A DNA stretch of 64,000 bases from assembly GCF_049195245.1 (NCBI RefSeq), contig NZ_JBMIRR010000027.1, positions 558,001 to 622,000 of the forward strand, written 5' to 3'. The first letter of the stretch is position 1; every line of letters begins with the position of its first letter. This document shows, one piece after another, positions 44,382 to 51,663 of this stretch. The position numbers and the translations under genes are program-made. Source of the DNA: Arenimonas sp049195245. GTDB taxonomy: Bacteria > Pseudomonadota > Gammaproteobacteria > Xanthomonadales > Xanthomonadaceae. Under the pieces are notes generated by a model. The model was not told the DNA's origin, searched no databases, and worked only from the letters and a program-made list of their open reading frames with translations.

Positions 44382-45539
44382 TCAGCCGCGTTCCTCGAAC
44401 AGCTCGCGCCCGATCAGCATGCGGCGGATTTCATTCGTGCCCGCGCCGATCGCGTACAGCTTGGCGTCGCGCAGGATGCGTCCGGTCGCGTACTCGTTGA
44501 TGTAGCCATTGCCGCCCAGGGCCTGGATGCCTTCCAGCGCGACCTGCACGGCGCACTCGCTGGCGTGCAGCAGGCAGCTGGCGGAATCCACGCGGCTGGC
44601 GTGGCCGGCGTCGAAGTCGCGCGCCACCTGGTAGGCGAAGGCGCGGCTGGACTGCAGCGCCGTGTACATGTCGGCGATCTTGCCCTGCATCAGGCCGAAG
44701 GTGCCGATGGCCTGGTCGAACTGCCGGCGCTCGCGCACGTAGGGCAGGGCAATGTCGAGTGCGGCCTGCATCAGGCCGATCGGGCCGCCGGTGAGCACCA
44801 GGCGCTCGGTGTTCAGCCCGCTCATCAGCACCTTGACGCCCTGGTGTACCTGGCCCAGCACGTTGGCGGCGGGGATCTCGCAGTTCTCGAACACCAGCTC
44901 GCAGGTGTTGGAGCCGCGCATGCCGAGCTTGTCGAGCTTCTGGGCGGTGCTGAAGCCCTTCATGCCCTTCTCGACCAGGAAGGCGGTCATGCAGCGGCTG
45001 CCGGCGTCCTTGCCGGCGGTGCGCATGTAGACGATCAGCACGTCGGCCTCGGGGCCGTTGGTGATCCACATCTTGTTGCCGTTGGCGATCCAGGTGTCGC
45101 CGCGCAGTTCCGCGCGGCAGCTCATCGAGCCCACCACGTCCGAGCCGGCGCCCGGTTCGCTCATCGCCAGGGCGCCCTTCCACTCGCCGCTGCACAACCT
45201 GGGCAGGTAGTGCTGCCGCTGCGCGTCGGTGCCGTTGGCGTAGAGGTTGGCCACGCACAGGTTGCTATGCGCGCCGTAGCTCAGGCCGACCGATCCGGAC
45301 GCGCGGGAGATTTCCTCCATCGCCACCAGATGGGCCAGGTAGCCCATCTCGCTGCCGCCGAATTCGCCGGGCACGGTGATGCCCAGCAGGCCCAGTTCGC
45401 CCAGCTTGGTCCACAGGTCGGCCGGGAACAGGTTGTCATGATCGATTTGCGCAGCCCGCGGCGCGATCTCGGTCTCGGCGAACCGCCGCACGGCGTCCCG
45501 AAGGGCATCAAGATCTTCACCAAGGGGAAAAGTGCGCAT
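44382..45539 (-). CDS. liuA: Isovaleryl-CoA dehydrogenase
   Basis: FAD-dependent acyl-CoA dehydrogenase of 385 aa converting isovaleryl-CoA to 3-methylcrotonyl-CoA. GLSYGAHSNLCVANL, MSEPGAGSDVVGSM and the C-terminal GGNGYINEYATGRILRDAKLY are typical of IVD. The catalytic Glu is in LNTERLVLTGG, the position specific to isovaleryl- and long-chain dehydrogenases. ATG 45539 (MRTFPLGEDLDALRD) is chosen; the frame continues upstream into the inverted-repeat element but without coding character. The leucine dehydrogenase gene lies upstream across that element. Confidence 0.93.
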   Translation of the reverse strand: MRTFPLGEDLDALRDAVRRFAETEIAPRAAQIDHDNLFPADLWTKLGELGLLGITVPGEFGGSEMGYLAHLVAMEEISRASGSVGLSYGAHSNLCVANLYANGTDAQRQHYLPRLCSGEWKGALAMSEPGAGSDVVGSMSCRAELRGDTWIANGNKMWITNGPEADVLIVYMRTAGKDAGSRCMTAFLVEKGMKGFSTAQKLDKLGMRGSNTCELVFENCEIPAANVLGQVHQGVKVLMSGLNTERLVLTGGPIGLMQAALDIALPYVRERRQFDQAIGTFGLMQGKIADMYTALQSSRAFAYQVARDFDAGHASRVDSASCLLHASECAVQVALEGIQALGGNGYINEYATGRILRDAKLYAIGAGTNEIRRMLIGRELFEERG

Positions 45540-45549
45540 GGGAATCCAA

Positions 45550-45661
45550 TCCGGGGTCAGAGTGCATTTATATTCGCGCCCACTGCTCCAGGGAGTCGGT
45601 GGGCGGACGGCAGCCAAGTGTCCGGGGCAGGGCGTGAAGATAAACGCACTCTGACCCCGGA
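45550..45661. repeat. 112-bp inverted-repeat (MITE/REP-like) element
   Basis: The ends TCCGGGGTCAGAGTGC(A)TTTAT (45550-45571) and its reverse complement (45640-45661, one mismatch) flank an interior that itself folds (GCGCCCAC near 45575 with GTGGGCGG near 45599). GGGGTCAGAGTG ends are common on dispersed repeats of beta- and gammaproteobacteria thought to be moved by REP-associated tyrosine transposases. No such transposase is present here. It fills nearly the whole junction between the leucine dehydrogenase gene and liuA. Confidence 0.7.
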
Positions 45662-45675
45662 CTTGCCGGAGTGGG

Positions 45676-46776
45676 TCAGTTGCCGCGGCGGCCCTGGAAG
45701 CGGGGGGCGGGGGCGCCCAGGTGCGGCAGGCGCAGCTTGCCGATGGCGGTGATGCGCTCTTCGGCCATGCGGTCGGCGGCCTGGTTGGTCGGGATGCCGT
45801 CGCGCTTGGCGATCTCGAAGATGCGGCCCAGGTTGTAGTAGATGGTGCGCATCATGCGCATCGCGCGCTCGCGGTTGTAGCCGTCGATCTCCAGCGACAC
45901 GTTCATCAGGCCACCCGCGTTCACCGCGTAGTCGGGCGCGTACAGGATGCCCTTGGCGGCCACTTCCAGGCCCATCTGGTCGTTGGCCAGCTGGTTGTTG
46001 GCGGCGCCACAGATGACCTTGCACTTCAGGCGCGGCAGCGTCTTCTCGTTCACCGTGCCGCCCAGCGCGGTCGGCGAATAGACGTCGGCGTCCACGTCGT
46101 AGATGTCGTCCAGGGCCACGGCTTCGCAGCCGAACTCGTCCACGGCGCGCTGCACCGAATCCTTGTTGATGTCGGTGACGAACACCTTGGCGCCGCGCTC
46201 GCGCAGCAGCTTCACGAACTCCATGCCCACGTGGCCCACGCCCTGCACGGCGTAGGAGTAGTTGCCCACGTCCTCGTTGCCGAACTTGACCTGCAGCGCG
46301 GCCATCAGGCCCTGCAGCGTGCCGTAGGCGGTGAACGGCGACGGATCGCCCGAGCCGCCGTGCACCTGGTGCACGCCGGTGACGAACTCCGTCTCGCGCA
46401 GCACGTATTCCATGTCGTTGACGTCGATGCCCACGTCCTCGGCCGTGATGTAGCGGCCGCCCAGCGAGTTGACGAAGCGGCCGAAGGCGCGGAACAGCGC
46501 CTCGGACTTGTCCTTGTTCGGGTCGCCCCAGATCACCGCCTTGCCACCGCCCAGGTTCAGGCCCGACACCGCCGCCTTGTAGGTCATGCCGCGGCTCAGG
46601 CGCAGCACGTCGTTCAGCGCTTCGGCCTCGCTGGCATAGGGCCACATGCGGGTGCCGCCCAGCGCGGGGCCGAGCACGGTGTTGTGGATCGCGATGATGG
46701 CCTTCAGGCCCGCGTCCTTGTTGTGGCAGAACACCACTTCCTCATGGCCCGAGGTGGAGATGGTTTCGAAGATCAT
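45676..46776 (-). CDS. Leucine dehydrogenase (Glu/Leu/Phe/Val dehydrogenase family)
   Basis: NAD-dependent amino acid dehydrogenase of 366 aa. The substrate domain has GPALGGTRMWPY and GLNLGGGKAVIWGDP with the catalytic Lys, then TAEDVGIDVNDM. The nucleotide domain has VQGVGHVGMEFVKLL (GxGxxG), and GAANNQLAND follows. It deaminates leucine (and valine or isoleucine) to the ketoacid, the entry to the pathway encoded downstream. The 5' region (46777-46890) is the expected promoter of the cluster and holds a 14-bp palindrome at its far end. Confidence 0.9.
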   Translation of the reverse strand: MIFETISTSGHEEVVFCHNKDAGLKAIIAIHNTVLGPALGGTRMWPYASEAEALNDVLRLSRGMTYKAAVSGLNLGGGKAVIWGDPNKDKSEALFRAFGRFVNSLGGRYITAEDVGIDVNDMEYVLRETEFVTGVHQVHGGSGDPSPFTAYGTLQGLMAALQVKFGNEDVGNYSYAVQGVGHVGMEFVKLLRERGAKVFVTDINKDSVQRAVDEFGCEAVALDDIYDVDADVYSPTALGGTVNEKTLPRLKCKVICGAANNQLANDQMGLEVAAKGILYAPDYAVNAGGLMNVSLEIDGYNRERAMRMMRTIYYNLGRIFEIAKRDGIPTNQAADRMAEERITAIGKLRLPHLGAPAPRFQGRRGN

Positions 46777-46872
46777 GGAAGGCTCCGGTACGGCGGACAG
46801 CGCCGGCCTGCGCGACTGCAGGCGTGCACCGTTACTTCAGGAAGTGTCCGCAAGTAATTGAATTTAAATGGG

Positions 46873-46886
46873 CTGTCCCGGGACAG
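46873..46886. promoter_or_regulatory. 14-bp perfect palindrome upstream of the leucine dehydrogenase gene
   Basis: CTGTCCCGGGACAG is fully self-complementary. It lies 97 bp upstream of the leucine dehydrogenase start and in front of the gene-less stretch that runs plus-ward to the terminator at 47076. It could be an operator for either direction. No regulator gene for leucine catabolism is in the window to pair with it. Confidence 0.35.
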
Positions 46887-46889
46887 AAC

Positions 46890-47106
46890 GGGTGTTCCGG
46901 CCGATAGGCGCGCCGTAGTGTAAAGCAATCGCTCTAAAGGCGACCGGGCCCCGGGACATACGCCGCGGTAGGGCCCTGTCCGGCCCCGGAGCCGTGCTGC
47001 GTTCCTTTGAAGGCTTGGTGGTTTTGTCTCTCCCCGGAAAGCCGCCAGCCTCCAACCCTAGAGCAGGGTTTCTTGGGGCGACCGCCACGCGGTCGCCCTC
47101 TTTTTT
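46890..47106 (+). ncRNA. Candidate small RNA or attenuated leader
   Basis: Between the leucine dehydrogenase start (46776) and the sigma-factor gene (about 47177) there is no credible coding frame. The stretch has several GC stems (for example GGCTTGGTGG near 47010 against CCGCCAGCC near 47041), then AACCCT-AGAGC-AGGGTT (47054-47070), then a strong plus-strand terminator. A terminator with no gene in front of it implies a short transcript. The 5' end shown is arbitrary; no clear promoter was found. It does not look like 6S, SRP or tmRNA. Confidence 0.35.
47076..47106 (+). terminator. Strong Rho-independent terminator upstream of the sigma-factor gene
   Basis: GGGCGACCGC (47076-47085) and GCGGTCGCCC (47089-47098) form a perfect 10-bp stem with a 3-nt loop, followed by TCTTTTTT. 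It faces the plus strand and lies about 70 bp before the sigma-factor coding region, with no plus-strand gene before it. Confidence 0.8.
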
Positions 47107-47176
47107 GGTGCGGCCTTCACGCCGTCTCCCGCGCCGGTATCGGCTAATCACGCATCCCTGACGCCGGCGCTCCGTC

Positions 47177-47794
47177 CTGTCCATCGCCTCGCCCGAACTG
47201 AGCCGCGCCCCCGTCGAGGCGCCCGATGAAGCGGCCCTGGTCGCGCTGATCGGCCGCATCCGCTTCGGCGACGCCGAGGCGCTGGGTACGCTGTACGACC
47301 TCGCGCTGGGCCGCGTCTACGCGGTCGCGCTGCGGGTACTGCGCCAGCCACAGGACGCCGAGGAAGTGGTGGGCGACGTGTTCCTGCAGGTCTGGGACAA
47401 GGCGGTGAGCTACTGCCCCGAGCGCGGCGCGGTGATGGCATGGCTGCTGACCCTGGCCTGGAGTCGATCGGTGGACCGCCTGCGGCGCCAGCGCCGGCAG
47501 CGCCTGGAATCGCCGCTGCATCCGGAAGGCCAGGAAGCCGCGTATACGCCGGGTGAAGACGATCCCGCGGACCTGATCATCGACCGGCTCAGCCAGGTGC
47601 AGGCCCTGGAGCGCGCGTATGGCGCGCTCACGCCCATCCAGCGCACGGTGCTTGAGCTCGCCTATCGGGAGGACCTGTCGCAGCCCGAGATCGCGCAGCG
47701 CACCGGTCTGCCGCTGGGCACCGTGAAGTCGCATGCCCGCCGCGGCCTGGCCGCCCTGCGCAGCGCCCTGCCGGCCGGGACGGAGTCGCCATGA
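47177..47794 (+). CDS. ECF-type RNA polymerase sigma factor (non-canonical start)
   Basis: Alternative sigma factor of about 205 aa with region 2 (GTLYDLALGRVYAVALRVL...DAEEVVGDVFLQVWDKA) and region 4 (LTPIQRTVLELAYREDLSQPEIA then TGLPLGTVKSHARRGL). It resembles the ECF11/RpoE-like group paired with ChrR-type cupin anti-sigma factors, which is the next gene (ATGA overlap). In this frame the coding similarity runs back to about 47186, but after the in-frame stop at 47159-47161 there is no ATG, GTG or TTG until 47366, which would delete most of region 2. I place the start at CTG 47177; ATC 47183 or a sequence error are alternatives. Confidence 0.75.
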   Translation: MSIASPELSRAPVEAPDEAALVALIGRIRFGDAEALGTLYDLALGRVYAVALRVLRQPQDAEEVVGDVFLQVWDKAVSYCPERGAVMAWLLTLAWSRSVDRLRRQRRQRLESPLHPEGQEAAYTPGEDDPADLIIDRLSQVQALERAYGALTPIQRTVLELAYREDLSQPEIAQRTGLPLGTVKSHARRGLAALRSALPAGTESP

Positions 47795-48270
47795 GCGCCT
47801 TCATTCCCGAGAACGACGAGCTGCTGGCGGCCGTGCTGGGCCTGGTGCCGCCGCAGCTGCCGCCGCCCGACCAGGCCGCGGCCCTGCGCGAACGCGTGCT
47901 GGCGGAGGCCCGCCGCGTGCGCACCCGCGTGATCCGCGCCGACGAGGGCGAATGGAAGCCCTTCGTGCCCGGCATCCGCATCAAGACCCTGCGGCGTGAC
48001 GAGGCGGACGGTACCCAGACCAGCCTGTGGCGGATCGAGCCCGGCGCGTCGGTGCCGCCGCATCCGCACACGCGTGAGGAAGAGTGCCTGGTGCTGGAGG
48101 GTTCGGTCATCCACGACGAGATCGAATATTTCCCCGGCGACTTCCTGCTGGCGCCCCCGGGCGAGCGGCACAAGCCCTTCCTGGCCCCGCGCGGCGCGCT
48201 GCTGATGATCCGCAGCGAGCTGATCCCCGACCCGGAGAAGCTGCGCAAGCTGGCCCAGTCGGGGTCCTGA
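47791..48270 (+). CDS. ChrR-like cupin protein, probable anti-sigma factor
   Basis: The 159-aa product has an N-terminal helical part (1-45) and a ChrR-type cupin (about 50-150) with PHPHTREEECLVLEG, placing two His and a Glu as metal ligands, and GERHKPF as the later His. The zinc-binding HCC motif in the N-terminal anti-sigma domain of classical ChrR is not visible, so sigma binding may differ. Translational coupling to the sigma gene supports a regulatory pair. In relatives such pairs respond to singlet oxygen or organic peroxides; this is not shown here. Confidence 0.75.
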   Translation: MSAFIPENDELLAAVLGLVPPQLPPPDQAAALRERVLAEARRVRTRVIRADEGEWKPFVPGIRIKTLRRDEADGTQTSLWRIEPGASVPPHPHTREEECLVLEGSVIHDEIEYFPGDFLLAPPGERHKPFLAPRGALLMIRSELIPDPEKLRKLAQSGS

Positions 48271-48355
48271 TCGATTGCTGCATCCGGGCGCCCTCGAGCC
48301 CGCGTAGTCCAACCTGCACGCGGGTGGCGTGCTGCTCGTCCTTGCCGAGGCTCCC

Positions 48356-48919
48356 ATGAAATCAATGCCCTTACTGCTCCTGCTGGCGGCGGCGTCTCCG
48401 CTTGCGCTGGCGGCAACCCCGGTTGCGCCGGCGCGTGCCGGGACCGCCAGCACGACAGCGCCCGCGCCCGCCGCGCGCCGGCTGTCTCCTTCCGAAATCG
48501 CGGCCGCCAGTCCGGTGCCGATCTGGCGTCGCAACGGCGTGCTGGTCGAGTTCGGCGGGCGTGCGCTGTACACCTTCACCGACGACAAGCCGGGGCAGAG
48601 CGCCTGCGATTCGCGCTGCGAAGCGCTGTGGCCGCCGCACTACGCCGAGCCCGACGCCAAGCCGGTCGGCCCCTTCACGCTGGCCCGCAGCTCCGATGGC
48701 CGGCCGATGTGGGCCTGGCAGGGCCAGCCCCTGTATCGCTGGGTCTCGGACCGCCGGCGCGGCTCGGCCGGCGGCGACGGTGTGGCCGACAAATGGTTCT
48801 TGGTGAAGGTGCCCGCGACCCTGGAATCGCAGGTCACCGCCTACTACCCCATGCCGATGCGCCGTCCGGCGCCGCGGCCCACGCCGTCCGCGGCCCAACC
48901 CTCAGGTAATCGTCCATGA
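48356..48919 (+). CDS. Exported COG4315-type protein with Yx(FWY)xxD motifs
   Basis: The 187-aa product has a Sec signal peptide (MKSMPLLLLLAAASPLALAA). Two copies of the family's motif are visible: LYTFTDD followed by CDSRCEALWPP, and LYRWVSD. The C-terminus is Pro-rich. COG4315 proteins are secreted and of unknown function; the paired cysteines (ACDSRC) could form a disulfide. ATG 48356 is preferred over an upstream in-frame start because of the signal peptide. The stop overlaps the DUF3034 gene (ATGA). Confidence 0.8.
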   Translation: MKSMPLLLLLAAASPLALAATPVAPARAGTASTTAPAPAARRLSPSEIAAASPVPIWRRNGVLVEFGGRALYTFTDDKPGQSACDSRCEALWPPHYAEPDAKPVGPFTLARSSDGRPMWAWQGQPLYRWVSDRRRGSAGGDGVADKWFLVKVPATLESQVTAYYPMPMRRPAPRPTPSAAQPSGNRP

Positions 48920-49815
48920 GTTCGTACCGCATCTCCCTTCTCTGCACCGCCCTGGTGCTGGCCGCGGCCAGCGGCGCCGCCCGGGCCCAGGACGCCGAAG
49001 ACGACGACGGCTTCCAGACCCGCGGCAAGCTGCTGCTCACCGGCGGCGTCAGCCAGGTCGAGGGCGCGGCGGGCGGTGGCCTCACGCCCTGGGCCGTGAT
49101 CGGCGGCTACGGCACGCGCGACCAGATCGGCGCCAATGCCTACTACACCAAGGTGAACCTGGACGATTACCACCTCGACAGCTACGGCGTGCTGGTGGGC
49201 CTATACGACCGCGTCGAGCTGAGCTTCTCGCGCCAGAAGTTCGACACCGAGGCGGTGGGCGGGGCACTGGGACTGGGCAACGGCTTCACCTTCACCCAGG
49301 ACACGATCGGCGTGAAGGTGAAGGTGGCCGGCGACGCGGTGCTGGAGCAGGACAGCTGGCTGCCGCAGATCGCGGTCGGCGCGCAGTTCAAGAAGAACGA
49401 CCAGGCGGCCGTGCTGGCCTTCGTCGGTGCGCGCGACGACAGCGGCGTGGACTACTACGTCAGCGCGACCAAGCTTTACCTGGCGCAGAGCCTGCTGCTC
49501 AACGGCACGGTGCGCTTCACCAAGGCCAACCAGTTCGGCATCCTGGGCTTCGGCGGTGACCGCAACGACAGCTACCGGGCACAGTTCGAAGGCTCGGCGG
49601 CCTACCTGGTCAACCGCAACCTGGCCATCGGCGCCGAGTACCGCACCAAGCCCGACAACCTGGGCATCGCCGACGAGGACGATGCCTGGGACGTGTTCGT
49701 GGCCTGGGCGCCGGCCAAGAACGTGTCGCTCACCGTGGCCTATGTGGACCTGGGCAACATCGTCATCCGCGACGACCAGCGGGGCGTGTATGCGTCTTTG
49801 CAGGTCGGCTTCTGA
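48916..49815 (+). CDS. DUF3034 family outer-membrane-type protein
   Basis: The 299-aa product has a signal peptide (1-24, ending ARAQD), an N-terminal GKLLLTGGVSQVEGAAGGGLTPWAVIGGY segment (cited here as the family hallmark), and alternating beta strands ending in VYASLQVGF with a terminal Phe, as in outer membrane barrels. Function of DUF3034 is unknown. ATGA overlap with the gene upstream and 19 bp to the globin gene downstream place it in the sigma-factor operon. Confidence 0.82.
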   Translation: MSSYRISLLCTALVLAAASGAARAQDAEDDDGFQTRGKLLLTGGVSQVEGAAGGGLTPWAVIGGYGTRDQIGANAYYTKVNLDDYHLDSYGVLVGLYDRVELSFSRQKFDTEAVGGALGLGNGFTFTQDTIGVKVKVAGDAVLEQDSWLPQIAVGAQFKKNDQAAVLAFVGARDDSGVDYYVSATKLYLAQSLLLNGTVRFTKANQFGILGFGGDRNDSYRAQFEGSAAYLVNRNLAIGAEYRTKPDNLGIADEDDAWDVFVAWAPAKNVSLTVAYVDLGNIVIRDDQRGVYASLQVGF

Positions 49816-49834
49816 GTCCCCTGGAGAATTCACG

Positions 49835-50434
49835 ATGAACTTGATCAAACCCCTGGGCCTGGCCCTGGTGCTGGCGTTCGCGCCGGCGGTATATGCGCAG
49901 GATGCGGTGCCGGCCGACGAGCAGGCGATGCTGGACGAGGAGGCGCGTCTGGACGCCGAGGAAGCCGCGATTGCGGCCGAGGAAGCGCGGCTGGATGCGG
50001 AGGAGGGCGGCAACGTGGCGGCCGAGCCGATGGCCAGCGATCCGACCGCGCCGAACCCGGCGCCGGCGCATCCCGAGCTGCGGCCGGTGCTGGACCAGTT
50101 CGGCGGCGAGGCCGGGCTGACCGCGCTGATGGAGACCTTCATGACCGGCCTGCTGGCCGACGAGCGCACCGCCAGCTTCTTCGCCAACTCCGACCAGGTG
50201 CGGGTGAAGCGCCAGCTGGTCGAACAGTTCTGCGTCATCCTGGGCGGCGACTGCACCTACACCGGCCGCGACATGCGCAGCTCGCACGCCGGCCTGGGCA
50301 TCGACCGCAGCCACCTCAACGCCCTCATCGAAGTGCTGCAGGTGGCCATGAACGAGCACGACATCCCGTTCCGCGCCCAGAACAAGCTGCTCGCCAAGCT
50401 GGCCCCCATGCACCGCGAAATCGTCACCGAATGA
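49835..50434 (+). CDS. Exported truncated haemoglobin (group 1-like)
   Basis: The 199-aa product has a signal peptide (MNLIKPLGLALVLAFAPAVYAQ), a charged Glu/Ala-rich linker with repeated EEARLDAEE (about 30-65), and a C-terminal truncated globin domain (about 85-199): LDQFGGEAGLTALMETFM, VRVKRQLVEQFCVILGG, and the proximal His in MRSSHAGLGI. Truncated globins are usually cytoplasmic; the signal peptide predicts a periplasmic haem protein. CTGGAG precedes ATG 49835. It is the last gene of the sigma-factor operon; an O2, NO or peroxide-related role is inference. Confidence 0.85.
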   Translation: MNLIKPLGLALVLAFAPAVYAQDAVPADEQAMLDEEARLDAEEAAIAAEEARLDAEEGGNVAAEPMASDPTAPNPAPAHPELRPVLDQFGGEAGLTALMETFMTGLLADERTASFFANSDQVRVKRQLVEQFCVILGGDCTYTGRDMRSSHAGLGIDRSHLNALIEVLQVAMNEHDIPFRAQNKLLAKLAPMHREIVTE

Positions 50435-50472
50435 CCCGCCGCCGTACCATCCGATCGGTGGCGTGAAAACCT

Positions 50473-50507
50473 GAAAACATACCGGGTACGCTACCTGGTA
50501 TGTTTTC
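50473..50507. repeat. Palindromic repeat (TACC-GGTA core) ahead of the PilU-like gene
   Basis: GAAAACATACCGGGTA (50473-50488) and TACCTGGTATGTTTTC (50492-50507) are inverted repeats with one mismatch and a 3-nt loop. The same arms recur at 56984-57045. An ATG inside the right arm (50500) is in frame with the PilU-like gene but is part of the repeat and not a likely start. Confidence 0.7.
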
Positions 50508-50520
50508 TTTGGAGGTGGGG

Positions 50521-51663
50521 ATGGGGCCGGGGCTGGATGCTTATTTGCGGGTGATGGTGGATGAGGAGGCTTCGGACCTCTTCCTCAGCGTGGGCGCGCC
50601 GGCGTGCATGAAGGTGGCCGGGCGCATCCGCCGGCTCAGCGAGCAGCTGCTGACGGCCGAGCACGTGGCCGCGATGGCGCACGCCGCGATGAACGAGCGC
50701 GAACGCGCCGAGTTCGAGGCCGAGTGGGAGATGAACCTGGGCCTGAGCCGCCCCGGCATCGGCCGCTTCCGCCTCAACATCTACCGCCAGCGCGGCGAAG
50801 TGGCGATGGTGGTGCGCTACATCACCGCCGATATCCCGCGCCTGGACGACCTGGGCCTGCCGCCGGTTCTGCGCGAGCTGGTGATGCTGCCGCGCGGCCT
50901 GGTGCTGGTGGTCGGCGCCACCGGCGCCGGCAAGTCCACCACCCTGGCCGCGATGATCGACCACCGCAACCGCAGCCGCACCGACCACATCCTCACCATC
51001 GAGGAACCGATCGAATACGTGCACCAGCACCGCCTGAGCGTGGTCGACCAGCGCGAGGTTGGCCTGGACACCAAGAGCTACGCCAACGCATTGAAAAACG
51101 CCATGCGCGAAGCCCCCGACGTGATCATGATCGGCGAGATCCGCGACCGCGAAACCATGCAGGCCGCGATGGCCTACGCCGAAACCGGCCACCTGTGCCT
51201 GTCCACCCTGCATGCCAACAACGCCAACCAGACCCTGGACCGCATCGTGAACTTCTTCCCCGAGTCCGCCCGCGCCCAGCTGCTGTCGGACCTGGCCCAG
51301 AACCTGCGCGCGGTGGTCAGCCAGCGGCTGCTGCCGGCGGTGCAGGGCGGTCGCGTGCCGGCGGTGGAAGTGCTCACTTCCACGCCCTACGTGCGCGGCC
51401 TGATCGAGAAGGGCGAAGTGACCGGCCTGAAGGAGGCCATGCGCCAGGGCGCCGCCGCCGGCATGCAGACTTTCGACGACGCCATGTTCAAGCTGCACGC
51501 CGAAGGCAAGGTGTCCTACGCCGACATCATGGAGCACGCCGACTCGCGCACCGACCTGGCCCTGCGCGTTCGCCTGCAGGGCGGCACCGAGGGCCTGGAC
51601 CGCGGCCTGCAGCTGGACGCGCTGCCCGAGCCACCGACGCCGCCGCCCGGCCGCAAGGCCTGA
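50521..51663 (+). CDS. PilT/PilU-family type IV pilus ATPase
   Basis: Hexameric retraction-type ATPase of 380 aa, closer to PilU than PilT. EEASDLFLSVGAP opens the N-terminal PAS-like domain. The ATPase has GATGAGKSTTLAAM (Walker A), LTIEEPIEYVH (Asp box), DVIMIGEIRDRETM (Walker B) and ETGHLCLSTLHANN (His box). ATG 50521 follows GGAGG at 50511-50515; the upstream ATG lies in a palindromic repeat. It has no pilT neighbour, unlike the usual pilTU pair, so it may be an additional paralogue. It meets the convergent cyclase gene with no gap. Confidence 0.88.
   Translation: MGPGLDAYLRVMVDEEASDLFLSVGAPACMKVAGRIRRLSEQLLTAEHVAAMAHAAMNERERAEFEAEWEMNLGLSRPGIGRFRLNIYRQRGEVAMVVRYITADIPRLDDLGLPPVLRELVMLPRGLVLVVGATGAGKSTTLAAMIDHRNRSRTDHILTIEEPIEYVHQHRLSVVDQREVGLDTKSYANALKNAMREAPDVIMIGEIRDRETMQAAMAYAETGHLCLSTLHANNANQTLDRIVNFFPESARAQLLSDLAQNLRAVVSQRLLPAVQGGRVPAVEVLTSTPYVRGLIEKGEVTGLKEAMRQGAAAGMQTFDDAMFKLHAEGKVSYADIMEHADSRTDLALRVRLQGGTEGLDRGLQLDALPEPPTPPPGRKA

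Noticed and set aside
46890..47106. 6S RNA, SRP RNA or tmRNA
   Set aside because: None of the hallmark sequences (4.5S GGAAGGAAGCAGCC-type loop, tmRNA tRNA-like ends, 6S closing stem and bubble) could be found.
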